The translations under genes were made by a program, and so were the position numbers. DNA of 64,000 nt from Rhodoplanes sp963712435. Lineage in GTDB: Bacteria; Pseudomonadota; Alphaproteobacteria; Rhizobiales; Xanthobacteraceae. Where the stretch lies: positions 1 through 64,000 of the forward strand of contig CAVQIB010000004.1 in the NCBI GenBank assembly GCA_963712435.1, in the 5' to 3' direction. The notes under the pieces were generated by a model, which was given only the letters and a program-made list of their open reading frames with translations, was not told the DNA's origin and did not search any database. This document shows, piece after piece, positions 34,891 through 47,516 of the stretch; within the stretch, counting starts at the first letter, position 1, and every line of letters begins with the position of its first letter.

Positions 34891-35901
34891 TTACGCCACG
34901 CCCGCGCGCAGCAGATCGTGCAGATGGATGATGCCGATCGGCCGGCCCCGCTCGATCACGAAAACGGCGGTGATTTTCGAGGCGTTGACCAGTTGCAGCG
35001 TTTCGCTCGCGAGCTGTTCGGGCTTGGCGCAGATCGGACGCGCGGTCATGACCTGCTCGACCGGCAGGTCGAGCAGGTCGGTACGCATATGGCGGCGCAG
35101 ATCGCCATCGGTGACGATGCCGACCAACTGTCCCGCCGGGTCGACCACGCCGACGCAGCCGAATCCCTTGGTGGACATTTCCATGATCGCGTTCGACATG
35201 CGGCGGCCGAGCATCACGAGCGGCATGGCGTCGCCGGCATGCATCAGGTCGCGCGTGAAGGTGAGCGCCGCGCCGAGCCGCCCGCCCGGATGCAGGATGC
35301 GGAAATCGAGCGGCGTGAAGCCGCGGCTCTCCAATAGGGCGATCGCAAGCGCGTGGCCCAAAGCGAGCTGCATCAGCGAGGAGGTCGTGGGCGCGAGATT
35401 GTGCGGGCAGGCCTCGCGCGCTTGCGGCAGGACGAGCGCGACGTCGGCGGCCTCGGCGAGCGTGCTCGCGCCCTCGGACGTCATCGCGATCAGGCCGATG
35501 CGGAACCGGCGCGAATAGTCGATCAGGTTCTTCAGTTCGACCGTCTCGCCGGACCAGGACAGCGCGATGAGCACGTCGTCCGGCGTGATCATGCCGAGGT
35601 CGCCGTGCCCGGCCTCGGCCGGATGCACGAACATCGCCGGCGTTCCGGTCGAGGACATTGTCGCGGCGAGGCTGTGCCCGACATGGCCGGACTTGCCCAT
35701 CCCGCTCGTCACCACGCGCCCGCGCGCCCCGCGGATCATCTCGACAGCGGCGATGAAAGGCGTGCGCAAGCCGTTCTGCAGGGCGGCGGCGAGCGCCCCG
35801 ATGCCGTTCGCCTCCATGTCGAGCGCGCGCAGGCCGGAGTCGATCAGTTCATGGTTGGGCTCGCGGGATTGTTCGGCGGCGCGCTTGATCGGTTCGGGCA
35901 T
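34891..35901 (-). CDS. kdsD: arabinose-5-phosphate isomerase (KdsD/KpsF family)
   Basis: 336 residues: a SIS domain (GRVVTSGMGKSGHVGHSLAA, STGTPAMFVHPAEAGHGDLG, DVLIALSWSGETVELKNLID) and two CBS modules (RMSNAIMEMSTKGFGCVGVV, LPVEQVMTARPICAKPEQLA). It interconverts ribulose-5-P and arabinose-5-P, the first step to Kdo for lipopolysaccharide. LHPGGRLGAAL closes the SIS domain as in KdsD. ATG 35901 (MPEPIKRAAE) is used; the frame extends further up without similarity. Its neighbour galU also supplies envelope sugars, but the two genes have a 245-base gap. Confidence 0.93.
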   Translation of the reverse strand: MPEPIKRAAEQSREPNHELIDSGLRALDMEANGIGALAAALQNGLRTPFIAAVEMIRGARGRVVTSGMGKSGHVGHSLAATMSSTGTPAMFVHPAEAGHGDLGMITPDDVLIALSWSGETVELKNLIDYSRRFRIGLIAMTSEGASTLAEAADVALVLPQAREACPHNLAPTTSSLMQLALGHALAIALLESRGFTPLDFRILHPGGRLGAALTFTRDLMHAGDAMPLVMLGRRMSNAIMEMSTKGFGCVGVVDPAGQLVGIVTDGDLRRHMRTDLLDLPVEQVMTARPICAKPEQLASETLQLVNASKITAVFVIERGRPIGIIHLHDLLRAGVA

Positions 35902-36146
35902 TCGCAAACTCGATGCTCCAATGATCCGGGCAGGGTCCTCGCACACGGGCCGCCGAGAACGCAAAAAGCGGATCTCAAGTGAACAGCTTACGCGTCCGCG
36001 TCAACCCCCATCGGCCGTACCGGCGCTGCCCCCTCCGCAACCGCGTGATGTCGCGTGCGGACGCGATAATGCGACGTCATTCGTTCCATTTGCGCATTCG
36101 CGTTCGTCTGTCGCCGGCCTGAGCGGGTCTCGCGCTGGCCCCGGGT

Positions 36147-37026
36147 TCACTCGCGGAGCAATTCCTCGAGCTTATGACGCAGCTTCGGGCCGATATCGGG
36201 CCGGGCCAGGGCATAAGCGATATTGGCGACGAGAAAGCCCGGTCTTCGAGCCGCAGTCGAACGAGCGGCCTTCGAACTTCACGCCGTAAAACGGCTGATT
36301 CTGCGCGAGCCGGATCATTCCGTCGGTGAGCTGGATTTCGCCGCCCGCGCCCCAGCTCTGGTTTTCGAGGAGATGGAAAATCTCCGGCTGCAGGATGTAG
36401 CGGCCGGTGATGATCATATTGGACGGCTCTTTCCCGCGGGCGGGTTTCTCGACCATTTGGGTGATCTCGAAAGCCGTGCCGACCTGCCGCCCGGCGCCGA
36501 CCACGCCGTATTCGTGCACCCGGTCCGCCGGAACCTCCTCCACCGCGATCACATTCGCCGCCTGATTGATCTCGCCATAAGCATCCATCATCTGGCCGAG
36601 ACAGCCGCGCTCGGCCTGCACCAGCACGTCGGGCAGAAGCAGCGCGAAGGGCTCGTCGCCGACGATGTCGCGCGCGCACCAGACGGCATGGCCGAGCCCC
36701 AGCGGGGACTGCTGGCGGGTGAAGCTCGTCTGGCCGGGAACCGGCAGGTCGCGTTCGAGATGCTCGAGATCGGCGAACCGGCGGCGTTCGGTGAGCGTGA
36801 CTTCGAGCTCGTATTGCCGGTCGAAATGATCCTCGATGACGCCTTTGTTGCGGCCCGTCACGAAAATGAAGTGCTCGATCCCGGCCTCGCGGGCCTCGTC
36901 GACGACGTGCTGGATCAGCGGCCGGTCGACGACCGGCAGCATTTCCTTCGGGATCGCTTTGGTCGCCGGCAGGAAGCGTGTGCCAAGGCCGGCAACCGGA
37001 ATCACGGCTTTGCGAATCGTTTTCAT
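36147..37026 (-). CDS. galU: UTP-glucose-1-phosphate uridylyltransferase (one frameshift)
   Basis: Makes UDP-glucose for exopolysaccharide, lipopolysaccharide and osmoregulated glucans. Signature blocks: KAVIPVAGLGTRFLPATKAI, PKEMLPVVDRPLIQHVVDEA, SPLGLGHAVWCARDIVGDEP, PDVLVQAERGCLGQMMDAY, MVEKPARGKEPSNMIITGRY and GAGGEIQLTDGMIRLAQ. After FDCGSKTG the frame breaks; removing one base from the CCC at 36238-36240 (GGG on the coding strand) restores FLVANIAYALARPDIGPKLR and an end at LLRE with TGA 36147-36149. The corrected 292 residues are normal. Start ATG 37026. Confidence 0.94.
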
Positions 37027-37258
37027 GTCTCGGCAGGTTGTAGCATCAGAAAGGCTTTTGCGAGTCGGGCGACGAAACCATGCCCGCCGCTGCAAGTCCA
37101 TGAATAAACGTCTGGCGGAACGGCCGGTTCTCCGGTCGAAAAACCCATGCCGGATCAAGGCCGCCGAAGCGGTCCGGCGCGCGCCCCGGAGCCGCCTCAA
37201 TTACGCCTACACGTTAGCTGCGAAACCATCCCAGATTCGGTCTTTGGCGGAGGAACGC

Positions 37259-38633
37259 ATGGCCGCGCGAATGAACGGGGTCGTACCGAGGGCTCTGTTG
37301 GTGTTATTGGCCATCGCCGCGCCCGTCCTTGCCGGCGGGCTGGCTTCGGCGCAGACCGGCGAACGAACCGGCACGGCGCCGGCGGCGAGAACCGCCGTCA
37401 CGCCGGCGGCGGTTCAGCCGACGGCCTCGGGCGCGCGTGAATGGAGCGGCGAGTTGGGCAGTTCGGGCCATCCGCTGATGAAAGCCGACGCGATCCGCCA
37501 AAGCGCGGCCAATTTCGCCTCTTGCATCGAGGGGTTGTGGCCGGAGGCGGCCCGCCGCGGCGTGACGCGTGCAAGCTACACGAGCTTGACGGCCGGGCTC
37601 ACGCCGGATCTGCGGATCATGGACCTGATGGACGCCCAGCCGGAATTCACCAAGGCGTTCTGGGACTACCTCGACCTGCTGGTCAGCGACGCCAAGATCA
37701 AGCGCGGTCGCGAAATCCTTGCCGAGCACGCCGACGCCTTCGCCGCGGCGGAGAAGGCGTATGGGGTCGATCGCCACATCGTCGCGGCGATCTGGGGCGT
37801 GGAATTCGAATTACGGGACCGCCATCGGCGAGCGGCCGGTCCTGCGCTCGACCGCAACGCTCGCCTGCATCGGGCGCCGTCAGAACTACTTCCGCGACGA
37901 GTTCCTGGCGGCGGTCGAACTGCTCCACCGCGGCGATGTCGCGCCCGACCGGCTGGTCGGCTCGTGGGCGGGCGCGTTCGGGCCGACCCAGTTCATGCCG
38001 ACCTCGTTCAAGCGCTTCGCCATCGATTTCGACGGCGATGGCCGGCGCGACGTGGTCGACTCGCTCACCGACGTGATCGGCTCGACCGCCAACAACCTCA
38101 AGAAGGATGGCTGGACGGCCGGCCAGACCTGGGGCTACGAGGTGGCGTTGCCGACGGGCTTCGACTACCTGCTCGCCGATCCGACGCGGCCGATGACCAC
38201 AGGCGAATGGGCGCGCCTCGGCGTCACTCGCATCGGCGGCAAGGCCTTCCCCCGCCCGAATGACCGCGCCTATCTGCTCATCCCGGCCGGAGCGGGCGGG
38301 CCGGCCTTCCTCATGCTCAACAATTTCCGCGCGATCATGAAATACAACCCGGCCGAAGCCTATGCGCTCGCGATCGGGCATCTGGCCGACCGGCTGCGCG
38401 GAGACGGACCGATCGTGCAAGCCTGGCCGCGCCACGAGCGGGTGCTCACGAGCGCGGAGCGCTACGAATTGCAGCAGCATCTCGTGCGCCGCGGCTTCGA
38501 TATCGGAGGCGAGCCGAACGGCCGCATCAACGCCAGGTCGCGCGGGGCGATCAAGCGGTTCCAATCCGCCGCCGGATTGGTGCCGGATGGCTTCGCCAGC
38601 GCCGATCTGCTCGACCATCTGCGGTCCCGCTGA
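37259..38633 (+). CDS. MltB-family lytic murein transglycosylase (one frameshift)
   Basis: 457 residues after correction. A signal peptide (ALLVLLAIAAPVLAGGLASA) is followed by an Ala/Thr/Pro linker, an SLT_2 domain (FASCIEGLWPEAARRGVTRA; catalytic Glu in IVAAIWGVES; YFRDEFLAAVELLHRGDVAP; WAGAFGPTQFMPTSFKRFAI; DGDGRRDVVDSLTDVIGSTA) and a C-terminal peptidoglycan-binding domain (LQQHLVRRGFDIGGEPNGRI). It cleaves peptidoglycan to 1,6-anhydromuropeptides in the periplasm. The break lies at 37805-37806, where GAATTCGAAT should read GAATCGAAT, giving the family's WGVESNYG. ATG 37259 has GGAGGA upstream. A DUF459 SGNH gene follows. Confidence 0.92.
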
Positions 38634-38753
38634 TGCGGGCGAAGACGGCTTCCATTTGCCACGTTCGAGGTCCGCGGTGACCGCGCTGCGGAAATGTGCT
38701 ACTAAATTGGGCGGGTGCGCTTGTGGGGGCTTGATCACTGGAATCGGGGTCAG

Positions 38754-40414
38754 ATGACAGGGCGCTTATTCTTTCGGCGGTTACCGTTGATCGCGGCGCT
38801 GATCGCGGCGGAGGCGGTCGTTTTGCTTGCCCTGTCGATCGGTTTTGCGCCGCCGGCGCGGGCGCAGTTTTTCGACGGCGGTTTCTTCCCGTTCATGCAG
38901 AATCCGTGGGGCCGGCCGTCACGGAGATCCAATCGCCCCGCGCAAGGATACCAGGGCCAGGAGCGCCGGTCGCAGTCGGAGGGCGATTACGCGAAGGCGC
39001 CGCCGCCGAAAAAACCCGAGACGCCGCCGCAGATGAACGTCCTCGTGTTTGGCGACTCGATGGCGGATTGGCTCGCCTACGGGCTTGAACTGTCGTTCAC
39101 AGAATCCCCCGAAATGGGCGTGATCCGCAAGCAGCGCACCTCTTCCGGCCTGATCCGGCAGGAGCAGCGGAGCGATCCGCGCGGCGAGCATCCCGATTGG
39201 CCGAAACTGGTGCAGGAGGTGCTGGCGGCGGAGAAGCCGGATTTCGTCGTCATGATGATCGGCCTCAACGACCGCCGGCCCATCCGCGAATTGCGCGCTC
39301 CGCGCCCCGCGGTCGCCCGGCCCGGGCAGCCGCCACAAGATCCGGCGGTCGATCCGAAGAAGACGCCGGAAGGTCGCCCAGCCGCCGGCGACGGCGGAAA
39401 CGCCCGCCGCGGGCGAGACCGAGGCGCGCTCGCATGAGTTCCGCTCGGAGAAATGGGTCGAGCTCTACATCAAGCGCATCGACGAGACGATCGCGGCGCT
39501 CAAATCGGCAGGCGTGCCGGTCTTCTGGGTCGGGCTCCCGTCCTTGCGCGGGACGCGGTCAACGGCGGACTTCAGCTTCTTCAACGACCTGTTCCGCAGC
39601 CGGGCCGACAAGAGCGGCATCGTCTATGTCGATGTGTGGGACGGCTTCGTCGATGAATTCGGGCAATTTCGCCCTTTACGGGCCGGACGTCGAAGGTCAA
39701 AATCGGCGGTTGCGCAGTCCCGACGGGACCTATTTCACGGAAGCCGGAGCGCGCAAGCTCGCCCACTATATCGAGCGCGAACTGCAGCGCTGGATGACGG
39801 CGCGGGGCGCCCCGGTCGCCTCGCCGGCGGCCTTGCCGGCGGATGATCCCGCGAACAAATCGGCGGAGTTTCAAAAGCCGGACGTGCCGGCGGGGATTGC
39901 TCGCCCGCTCGCGGGCCCGGTCATTTCGCTCAACGCGAACAGGGTGGCGGAAGACGAGGACGTCCTCCTCGGCGGCGGCAAGGCGCGCCAGGCGGCGGCT
40001 CCGGACGCGGTCGCCTCGAAGGTGCTGGTGAAGGGCGAACCGGTGCCCGCCCCGGCCGGGCGAGCCGACGATTTCGCCTGGCCCCGCCGTGAGATCGCCC
40101 CGGTCGGCGTGGATCCGGCGGTGGTCGTCGCGACCCTGCCGATGACCCCGATGAAATCGGAGCAACGCGCCGCTGTGCCGACCCCTGAAGGGCCCCCGGC
40201 GCCTGGCGCCGCCGCGCCCGGCCAGGCGGGACGCCCGGCGGCGCCCGGCCCCGGCCCTCGCACGGCGACGCGCCCGGCCGCGCCGCGTCAGCAGCAGGGT
40301 TGGTTCGGAAACTGGGGAGGAGGCGGCTGGCAGCAGCCGCAGCAGCAGTACCGGCAGCAGGCGCCGCAGCAACGCAGCCAGCCGGGCTTCTTTCCGTTCC
40401 TGTTCCGGCGCTAG
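38754..40414 (+). CDS. DUF459 SGNH-hydrolase-like secreted protein (two frameshifts)
   Basis: 552 residues after correction. A signal peptide (LIAALIAAEAVVLLALSIGF, ending ARA) leads to QFFDGGFFPFMQNPWG, then the DUF459/SGNH domain: MNVLVFGDSMADWLAYGLEL (nucleophile Ser), DFVVMMIGLNDRRPIREL, VPVFWVGLPSLRGTRSTADF, YVDVWDGFVDEFG and LRSPDGTYFTEAGARKLAHY with the Asp/His region. Frames change by +1 at about 39371 and in the GGG at 39661-39663. The last 200 residues are Pro/Ala/Gln-rich and end GFFPFLFRR, echoing the GFFPF near the N terminus. DUF459 members act on cell-envelope polymers. It follows the transglycosylase gene by 120 bases, which suggests a shared envelope job. Confidence 0.82.
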
Positions 40415-40452
40415 AACGTGATGATTTTGCCTTGGATCATCTTACCCTCAGT

Positions 40453-40534
40453 GGTCATGCCCCGCGCAGGCGGGGCATCCAGTAAACACCGAAAATCATT
40501 GTGTTTACTGGATCGCCCGCTTGCGGGCGATGAC
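40453..40534. repeat. Rhizobiales-type intergenic palindromic element
   Basis: Arms GATGCCCCGCC../..GGATCGCCCGC surround an inner inverted repeat: ATCCAGTAAACAC (40476-40488) pairs with GTGTTTACTGGAT (40501-40513). Two flanking hairpins, GCCCCGC-GCAG-GCGGGGC and CGCCCGC-TTG-CGGGCG, complete a cruciform. Such elements are scattered between genes in Bradyrhizobium-like genomes. It lies between the convergent DUF459 and gltD genes, where it could also act as a terminator. More GC-rich repeat-like sequence (TGCCCGCGGACTTGATCCGG) follows at about 40596-40615. Confidence 0.75.
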
Positions 40535-40686
40535 GCCGGGAGGTGGTCGATTCGAAGTCAATTCATCACGCTGAAGTGCATTTCCGGCGCAGCCTGCCCG
40601 CGGACTTGATCCGGGGGTAAGAATTGCTTCGCCGCAGGACATGCGAACGCAATAACAACCGGTCCGCAAAACGCAATTGTCGCGCG

Positions 40687-42120
<1,434 letters not shown>

Positions 42121-42281
42121 GCTGGAAAAAACGGAAGAGGCGCCAGTCGCTGAACCCGCTCGCCGTCCGACCAAGTCCGCGGCATTCGCCGTAGCATCGA
42201 TCGCGCACGTCGCCAATGGCGCAGCGCAGCGCCGACGATCAGCCGAGTTCGTCGAAACTCCGGAGCCCCCTGTTCACCTCG

Positions 42282-45200
42282 CTACTCGGCCGCCTGCATC
42301 GCGGCCGCTTGGTCCTTCGCCATTTCCTTCAGGGCGCGACGATATTCGAGCGGCATCACCTTGCGAAATTTCGGCAGATACGCGCTCCAGTTCTCGAGGA
42401 TATGCGCGGCGCGGCGCGAGCCGGCGAACCGCGCATGGCGCGCGATCAGGAGATAGAGCCGCCGCGCGTCGAAGCGGGTCATGTCGCTCATCACCTCGAC
42501 CCGGCCGTGCCCGTCGAGATCGCCGGCATGGCCGTAATGGCGCGCATTGATGTCCTCTTCGTCCGGCACCGGCTCGAGATCCACCATCGCCATGTTGCAG
42601 CGGCTGGGGAACGTGCCGTCCTCGTCGAGCACATAGGCGATGCCGCCCGACATGCCGGCGGCGAAGTTGCGGCCGGTCTTGCCGAGCACGACGACCACGC
42701 CGCCCGTCATGTACTCGCAGCAATGGTCGCCCGCGCCTTCGATCACGGCGAGCGCTCCGGAGTTGCGCACCGCAAAGCGCTCGCCGGCGACGCCGCGGAA
42801 ATAGCATTCGCCGCTGATCGCCCCATAGAGCACCGTGTTGCCGACGATGATCGATTCCTCCGGCACGACGCCGGCGTCGGGCGAAGGCCGCACGATGATG
42901 CGCCCGCCGGACAGGCCCTTGCCGACATAGTCGTTGGCGTCGCCCTCGAGCTCGAGCGTGACCCCATGCGCGAGCCATGCGCCGAAGCTTTGGCCCGCGG
43001 TGCCGGTCAGCCTGATCCGGATGGTGTTGTCCGGCAGCCCGGCATGGCCGTAGCGCTTGGCGATCTCGCCCGAGAGCATCGCGCCGACCGTGCGGTCCGT
43101 GTTCCGGATGGCGCTTGCGAACTCGACCGGCGCGCCGCGGTCGAGCGCGACCTGCGCCTGCGCGATCAGCTGGCGGTCGAGAACGGAGTCGAGCCGGTGA
43201 GTTTGCGGCTCGCACTTGTAGATATTCACGCCTTCGCTCGCATGCGGCTTGGTGAACAGGCGCGTGAAGTCGAGCCCCTTCGCCTTCCAGTGGGCGACGA
43301 GGCGGCGCTGATCGAACATCTGCATCTGTCCGATCATCTCGTTGAAGGTGCGATAGCCCAGCTCCGCCATCAGTTCACGCACCTCTTCGGCGACGAAGAA
43401 GAAGTAGTTGATGATGTGCTCGGGCTGGCCGCTGAAGCGCCGCCGCAGAACCGGGTCCTGCGTCGCGACGCCGACCGGGCAGGTGTTGAGGTGACACTTG
43501 CGCATCATGATGCAGCCCGCCGCGATCAGCGGCGCGGTGGCGAAACCGAATTCGTCGGCCCCGAGCAGCGCGCCCACGATGACGTCGCGCCCGGTGCGGA
43601 GGCCGCCATCGACCTGCACGGCGATGCGGCCGCGCAGGCGCTGGGCGACCAGCGTCTGGTGCGTTTCGGCAAGCCCGATCTCCCATGGGCTGCCGGCATG
43701 CTTGATCGCGGTGAGCGGAGAAGCGCCGGTGCCGCCCTCGAATCCGGCGATCGTCACGTGATCGGCGCGCGCCTTGGAGACGCCGGACGCGACCGTGCCG
43801 ACGCCCACTTCCGACACGAGCTTCACCGAAACGTCGCCGGTCGGGTTGACATTCTTGAGGTCGAAAATGAGCTGCGCGAGGTCCTCGATCGAATAGATGT
43901 CGTGGTGCGGGGGCGGCGAGATCAAGCCGACGCCCGGCGTCGAGTGGCGCACCCGCGCGATCGTCTTGTCGACCTTGTGGCCGGGCAATTGGCCGCCTTC
44001 GCCGGGCTTTGCGCCCTGCGCCATCTTGATCTGCATCATGTCCGAATTGACGAGATATTCGGTCGTGACGCCGAAGCGGCCGGAGGCGACCTGCTTGATC
44101 GCGGAGCGCATGGAATCGCCGTTCGGCAGCGGCTTGAAACGGTCGGCCTCCTCGCCGCCTTCGCCGGTATTGGAGCGCCCGCCGATGCGGTTCATCGCGA
44201 TCGCGAGCGTCGTGTGCGCCTCGCGCGAGATCGAGCCGAAGCTCATCGCCCCGGTCGCGAAGCGCCGCACGATGCTCTTCGCCGGCTCCACCTCTTCGAT
44301 CGGGACCTTCGTCCGGCCATCCTCCTCCGCCGACTTGATCCGGAACAGGCCGCGGATCGTCAGCAGCCGCTCGGACTGCTCGTTGACCGTTTCGGCGAAG
44401 GCGCGATAGCGCTCGTAGGAATTGCCGCGCACCGCATGCTGAAGCGCGGCTACCGTCGGCGCGGTCCAGACGTGATCCTCGCCGCGCACGCGATAGGCGT
44501 ATTCGCCGCCGACATCGAGCGCATTGCGATACACCGGCGCGTCCCCGAACGCGTCGCGATGACGGCGCACCGTCTCCTCCGCGATCTCTTCGACGCCGAC
44601 GCCTTCGATGCGCGTCGCGGTGCCGGTGAAGAACTCGGAGACGAACTCGCTGCGCAGCCCGACCGCGTCGAAAATCTGCGCGCCGCAATAGGACTGATAG
44701 GTCGAGATGCCCATCTTGGACATCACCTTCAGGAGGCCCTTGTCGACCGACTTGATGTAGCGCTTGACGACTTCCTTTTCGTCGAGCTTGCGCACCACGT
44801 CGTCCTGCATGGCGAGCAGCGTCTCAAACGCGAGATACGGATTGATCGCTTCGGCGCCGTAGCCGGCGAGGCAGCCGAAGTGGTGCACTTCGCGCGGCTC
44901 TCCCGATTCGACGACGAGGCCGACCGAGGTGCGCAGTCCCTTCCGTATCAGGTGGTGATGGACGGCGGCGCAGGCGAGCAGAGAGGGAATGGGGATTCGC
45001 TCGGCGCTCGCTGCGCGGTCCGAGATGATGATGATGTTGACGCCCTCGCGCACCGCCGTCTCCGCCTCCGCGCAGAGCTCGGCGATGGCCGGCCGCATGC
45101 CGGCCGCGCCGTGCTCGGCCGGCCATACCGCGTGCAGCGTGATCGACTTGAAGTGCGGATCGCCCACCTCGGAAATCCAGCGGATCTTTTCCAGATCCTC

Positions 45201-47022
45201 ATCGGTGAGGATCGGCTGACGCGCTTCCAGGCGCTTGAGGTGCGACAGGCCTTCGAGGTCGAACAGGTTCGGCCGCGGCCCGATGATCGAGACGAAACTC
45301 ATGACCAGTTCTTCGCGGATCGGGTCGATCGGCGGGTTGGTCACCTGGGCGAAGTTCTGCTTGAAATAGGTGAACAGGAGCTTCGGCCGGTCCGACAGCG
45401 CCGAGATCGGCGTGTCGTTGCCCATGGAGCCGACCGGCTCGTCGCCGGTCGAGGCCATCGGCGTCATGAGAATTTTGAGATCTTCCTGGGTGTAGCCGAA
45501 CGCCTGCTGACGGTCGAGCAGCGAAAGATTCGACAAGGTCGGGCGGCTCTTCGCCGGCGGCAGGTCTTCGAGAACGATCTGCGTGCGCTGCAGCCATTGG
45601 TGATAGGGATTGCTGCGCGCAAGCGTCGCCTTGATCTCCTCGTCGGGAATCAGCCGGCCCTCTTCCAGGTCGACGAGCAGCATCTTGCCCGGTTGCAGGC
45701 GCCACTTGGTGACGATGTCCCGCTCCGGAATCGGCAGCACGCCCATCTCCGACGCCATGATGATGCGATCGTCGCGGGTGACGAAGTAGCGCGCGGGGCG
45801 CAAGCCGTTGCGGTCGAGCGTCGCGCCGATCTGGCGTCCGTCGGTAAAGGCGATCGCGGCCGGGCCGTCCCACGGCTCCATCAGCGCGGCGTTGTACTCG
45901 TAGAAGGCGCGGCGCTCCGCATCCATGGACTGGTTGCCCGCCCATGCCTCGGGAATCATCATCATCACCGCATGCGCGAGCGAATAGCCGCCCTGCACCA
46001 GGAATTCGAGCGCATTGTCGAAACACGCGGTGTCCGATTGTCCCTCGTAGGAGATCGGCCACAGCTTGTGGATGTCCTCGCCGAACAGCGGAGAACGCGC
46101 GGAAGCCTGGCGCGCCGCCATCCAGTTGAGATTGCCGCGCAGCGTGTTGATCTCGCCGTTATGGGCGATGAACCGGTACGGGTGCGCGAGCGACCAAGTC
46201 GGAAACGTGTTGGTCGAGAAGCGCTGATGGATGAGGGCAAGCGCGCTCTCGAAGTCGGGATCGTGCAGGTCGGGATAGTAGGTCGGCAGCTGGTCTGCGA
46301 GGAACATGCCCTTGTAGATCACGGTCCGGCAGGACGACGACACCGGGTAGTAGAGTGCAGTGTTGCGGCCGCGTCGCTCGTAGAGCAGGCCGGAAATCGT
46401 CTTGCGCAGGATGTAGATGCGCCGCTCGAACGCGTCCTCCGACAGCTCGTTCTCGCCCTGCCCGATAAAGAGCTGGCGATGGAATGGCTCGGTCGGCTTG
46501 ACCGTCTCCCCGAGCGTCGAATCGTCGGTCGGAACGTCGCGCCAGCCGAGCAACTGCATGCCGGCCTGCCCGATCTGCTCCGCATAGAGATCCATGATTT
46601 CGTGCCGCAGATCGTCGTCATGCGGCAGGAACAGCACGATGACCGCGTAGCGGCCCGGCTCCGGAAGGGCGAAACCGCGTTCGCGGGCCTTCTTGACGAA
46701 GAATTTGTGGGGGATTTGAACGAGGATCCCGGCGCCGTCGCCGGATCGCGGATCGGCCCCGACCGCGCCGCGGTGTTCGAGGTTCAGCAGGATCGTCAGC
46801 GCGTCCTGAACGATCGCGTGCGACTTTCGGCCCTTGATGTCGGCGATGAAACCGACGCCGCAGGGAATCCTTTTCGAGCGCCGGATCGTACAGTCCGCGC
46901 GCCTCTGCCGCCGCCGCATCGACCAGGGTGGCGCCGCGCGCAGCCGAACGACCCGTGGCCGCCCGGTCGAACTCCGCCGCCGGAAACGCGCCCGACCGGC
47001 CGCCGAACTCTGTCGCGCTCAT
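42282..47022 (-). CDS. gltB: glutamate synthase large subunit (one frameshift)
   Basis: 1579 residues after correction. ATG 47022 (MSATEFGGRS) leads to GLYDPALEKDS, and the catalytic cysteine follows in CGVGFIADIKGRKSHAIVQD; between them one surplus base in GGG at 46863-46865 (CCC coding) breaks the frame. The class II amidotransferase domain has NGEINTLRGNLNWMAARQ. The FMN domain has GGRSNTGEGGEEADRF, GISTYQSYCGAQIFDAVGL and FEGGTGASPLTAIKHAGSPW. CHLNTCPVGVATQDP supplies 3Fe-4S ligands, and the GXGXG beta-helix domain ends the protein. The extra base removes the N-terminal nucleophile in the uncorrected reading, which would be lethal for this pathway, so an assembly error is likely. Nitrogen control is expected; candidate dyads lie 218 bases upstream. 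Confidence 0.95.
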
Positions 47023-47516
47023 TCTAAGTCCTCGCCTCGTTCGCTCCGCACATACTCGGCATGCCGGCGCACCCGCCTCGTTCGCAGCACCGCCAGGCGC
47101 TCCGACGCGAAGGGGCTCGTTGTTGTGACGGGCAGCCTTCGCGCCGGTCCCTCACCCGGCCGTGGCCGCTCCAGTTGGGCGCGCGATCCCCGTTCGCCGG
47201 CGCCGGCCGGCAGACCCGTCTCCCGGGTCGCCGACAACAGGACAGCAATACTGTCCTAACTTAGGATGCCAAATCCTGGCCGTCCAATCAAGCTTTGAAA
47301 GCCTCGAAACTGCCTCTGTTCCCGCTTTCTCGCCTTATTCAAATCCTAGGCCAGCAAAGCGCCAAAGCAAGCCCTCACATCCAAGTCACCGAGCAGTGAA
47401 GGCGGCACGCCTGTGCCGGCACAATCCCAGGTCGCCGTTCATTAAAGCCGCCTGCCGGCCCCAGCGCCGCCCCATTCGCAAGCGATCGTTAACCTTGTTC
47501 TTGGGGGAGTTGGACA
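47023..47516. other. 494-bp divergent intergenic region between gltB and secreted protein gene
   Basis: There is no gene here: open frames lack ribosome sites and family resemblance. It must hold the gltB promoter (leftward) and the promoter of the gene at 47517. The only marked structure is the double dyad at 47240-47266, in a local AT-rich patch (47240-47300). Confidence 0.5.
47240..47266. promoter_or_regulatory. two overlapping dyads, candidate operator for gltB
   Basis: GGACAG-CAATA-CTGTCC (47240-47256) is a perfect 6-bp inverted repeat with five central bases. It runs directly into TCCTAA-C-TTAGGA (47254-47266), a second perfect dyad that shares TCC. Two interlocked dyads about 218 bases upstream of gltB suit a dimeric nitrogen or amino-acid regulator. 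The regulator is not identified. Confidence 0.5.

Noticed and set aside
42216..47027. 1603-codon open frame on the plus strand
   Set aside because: It is exactly antisense to gltB, has low-complexity Arg/Asp/His-rich composition typical of GC-rich shadow frames, and matches no family.
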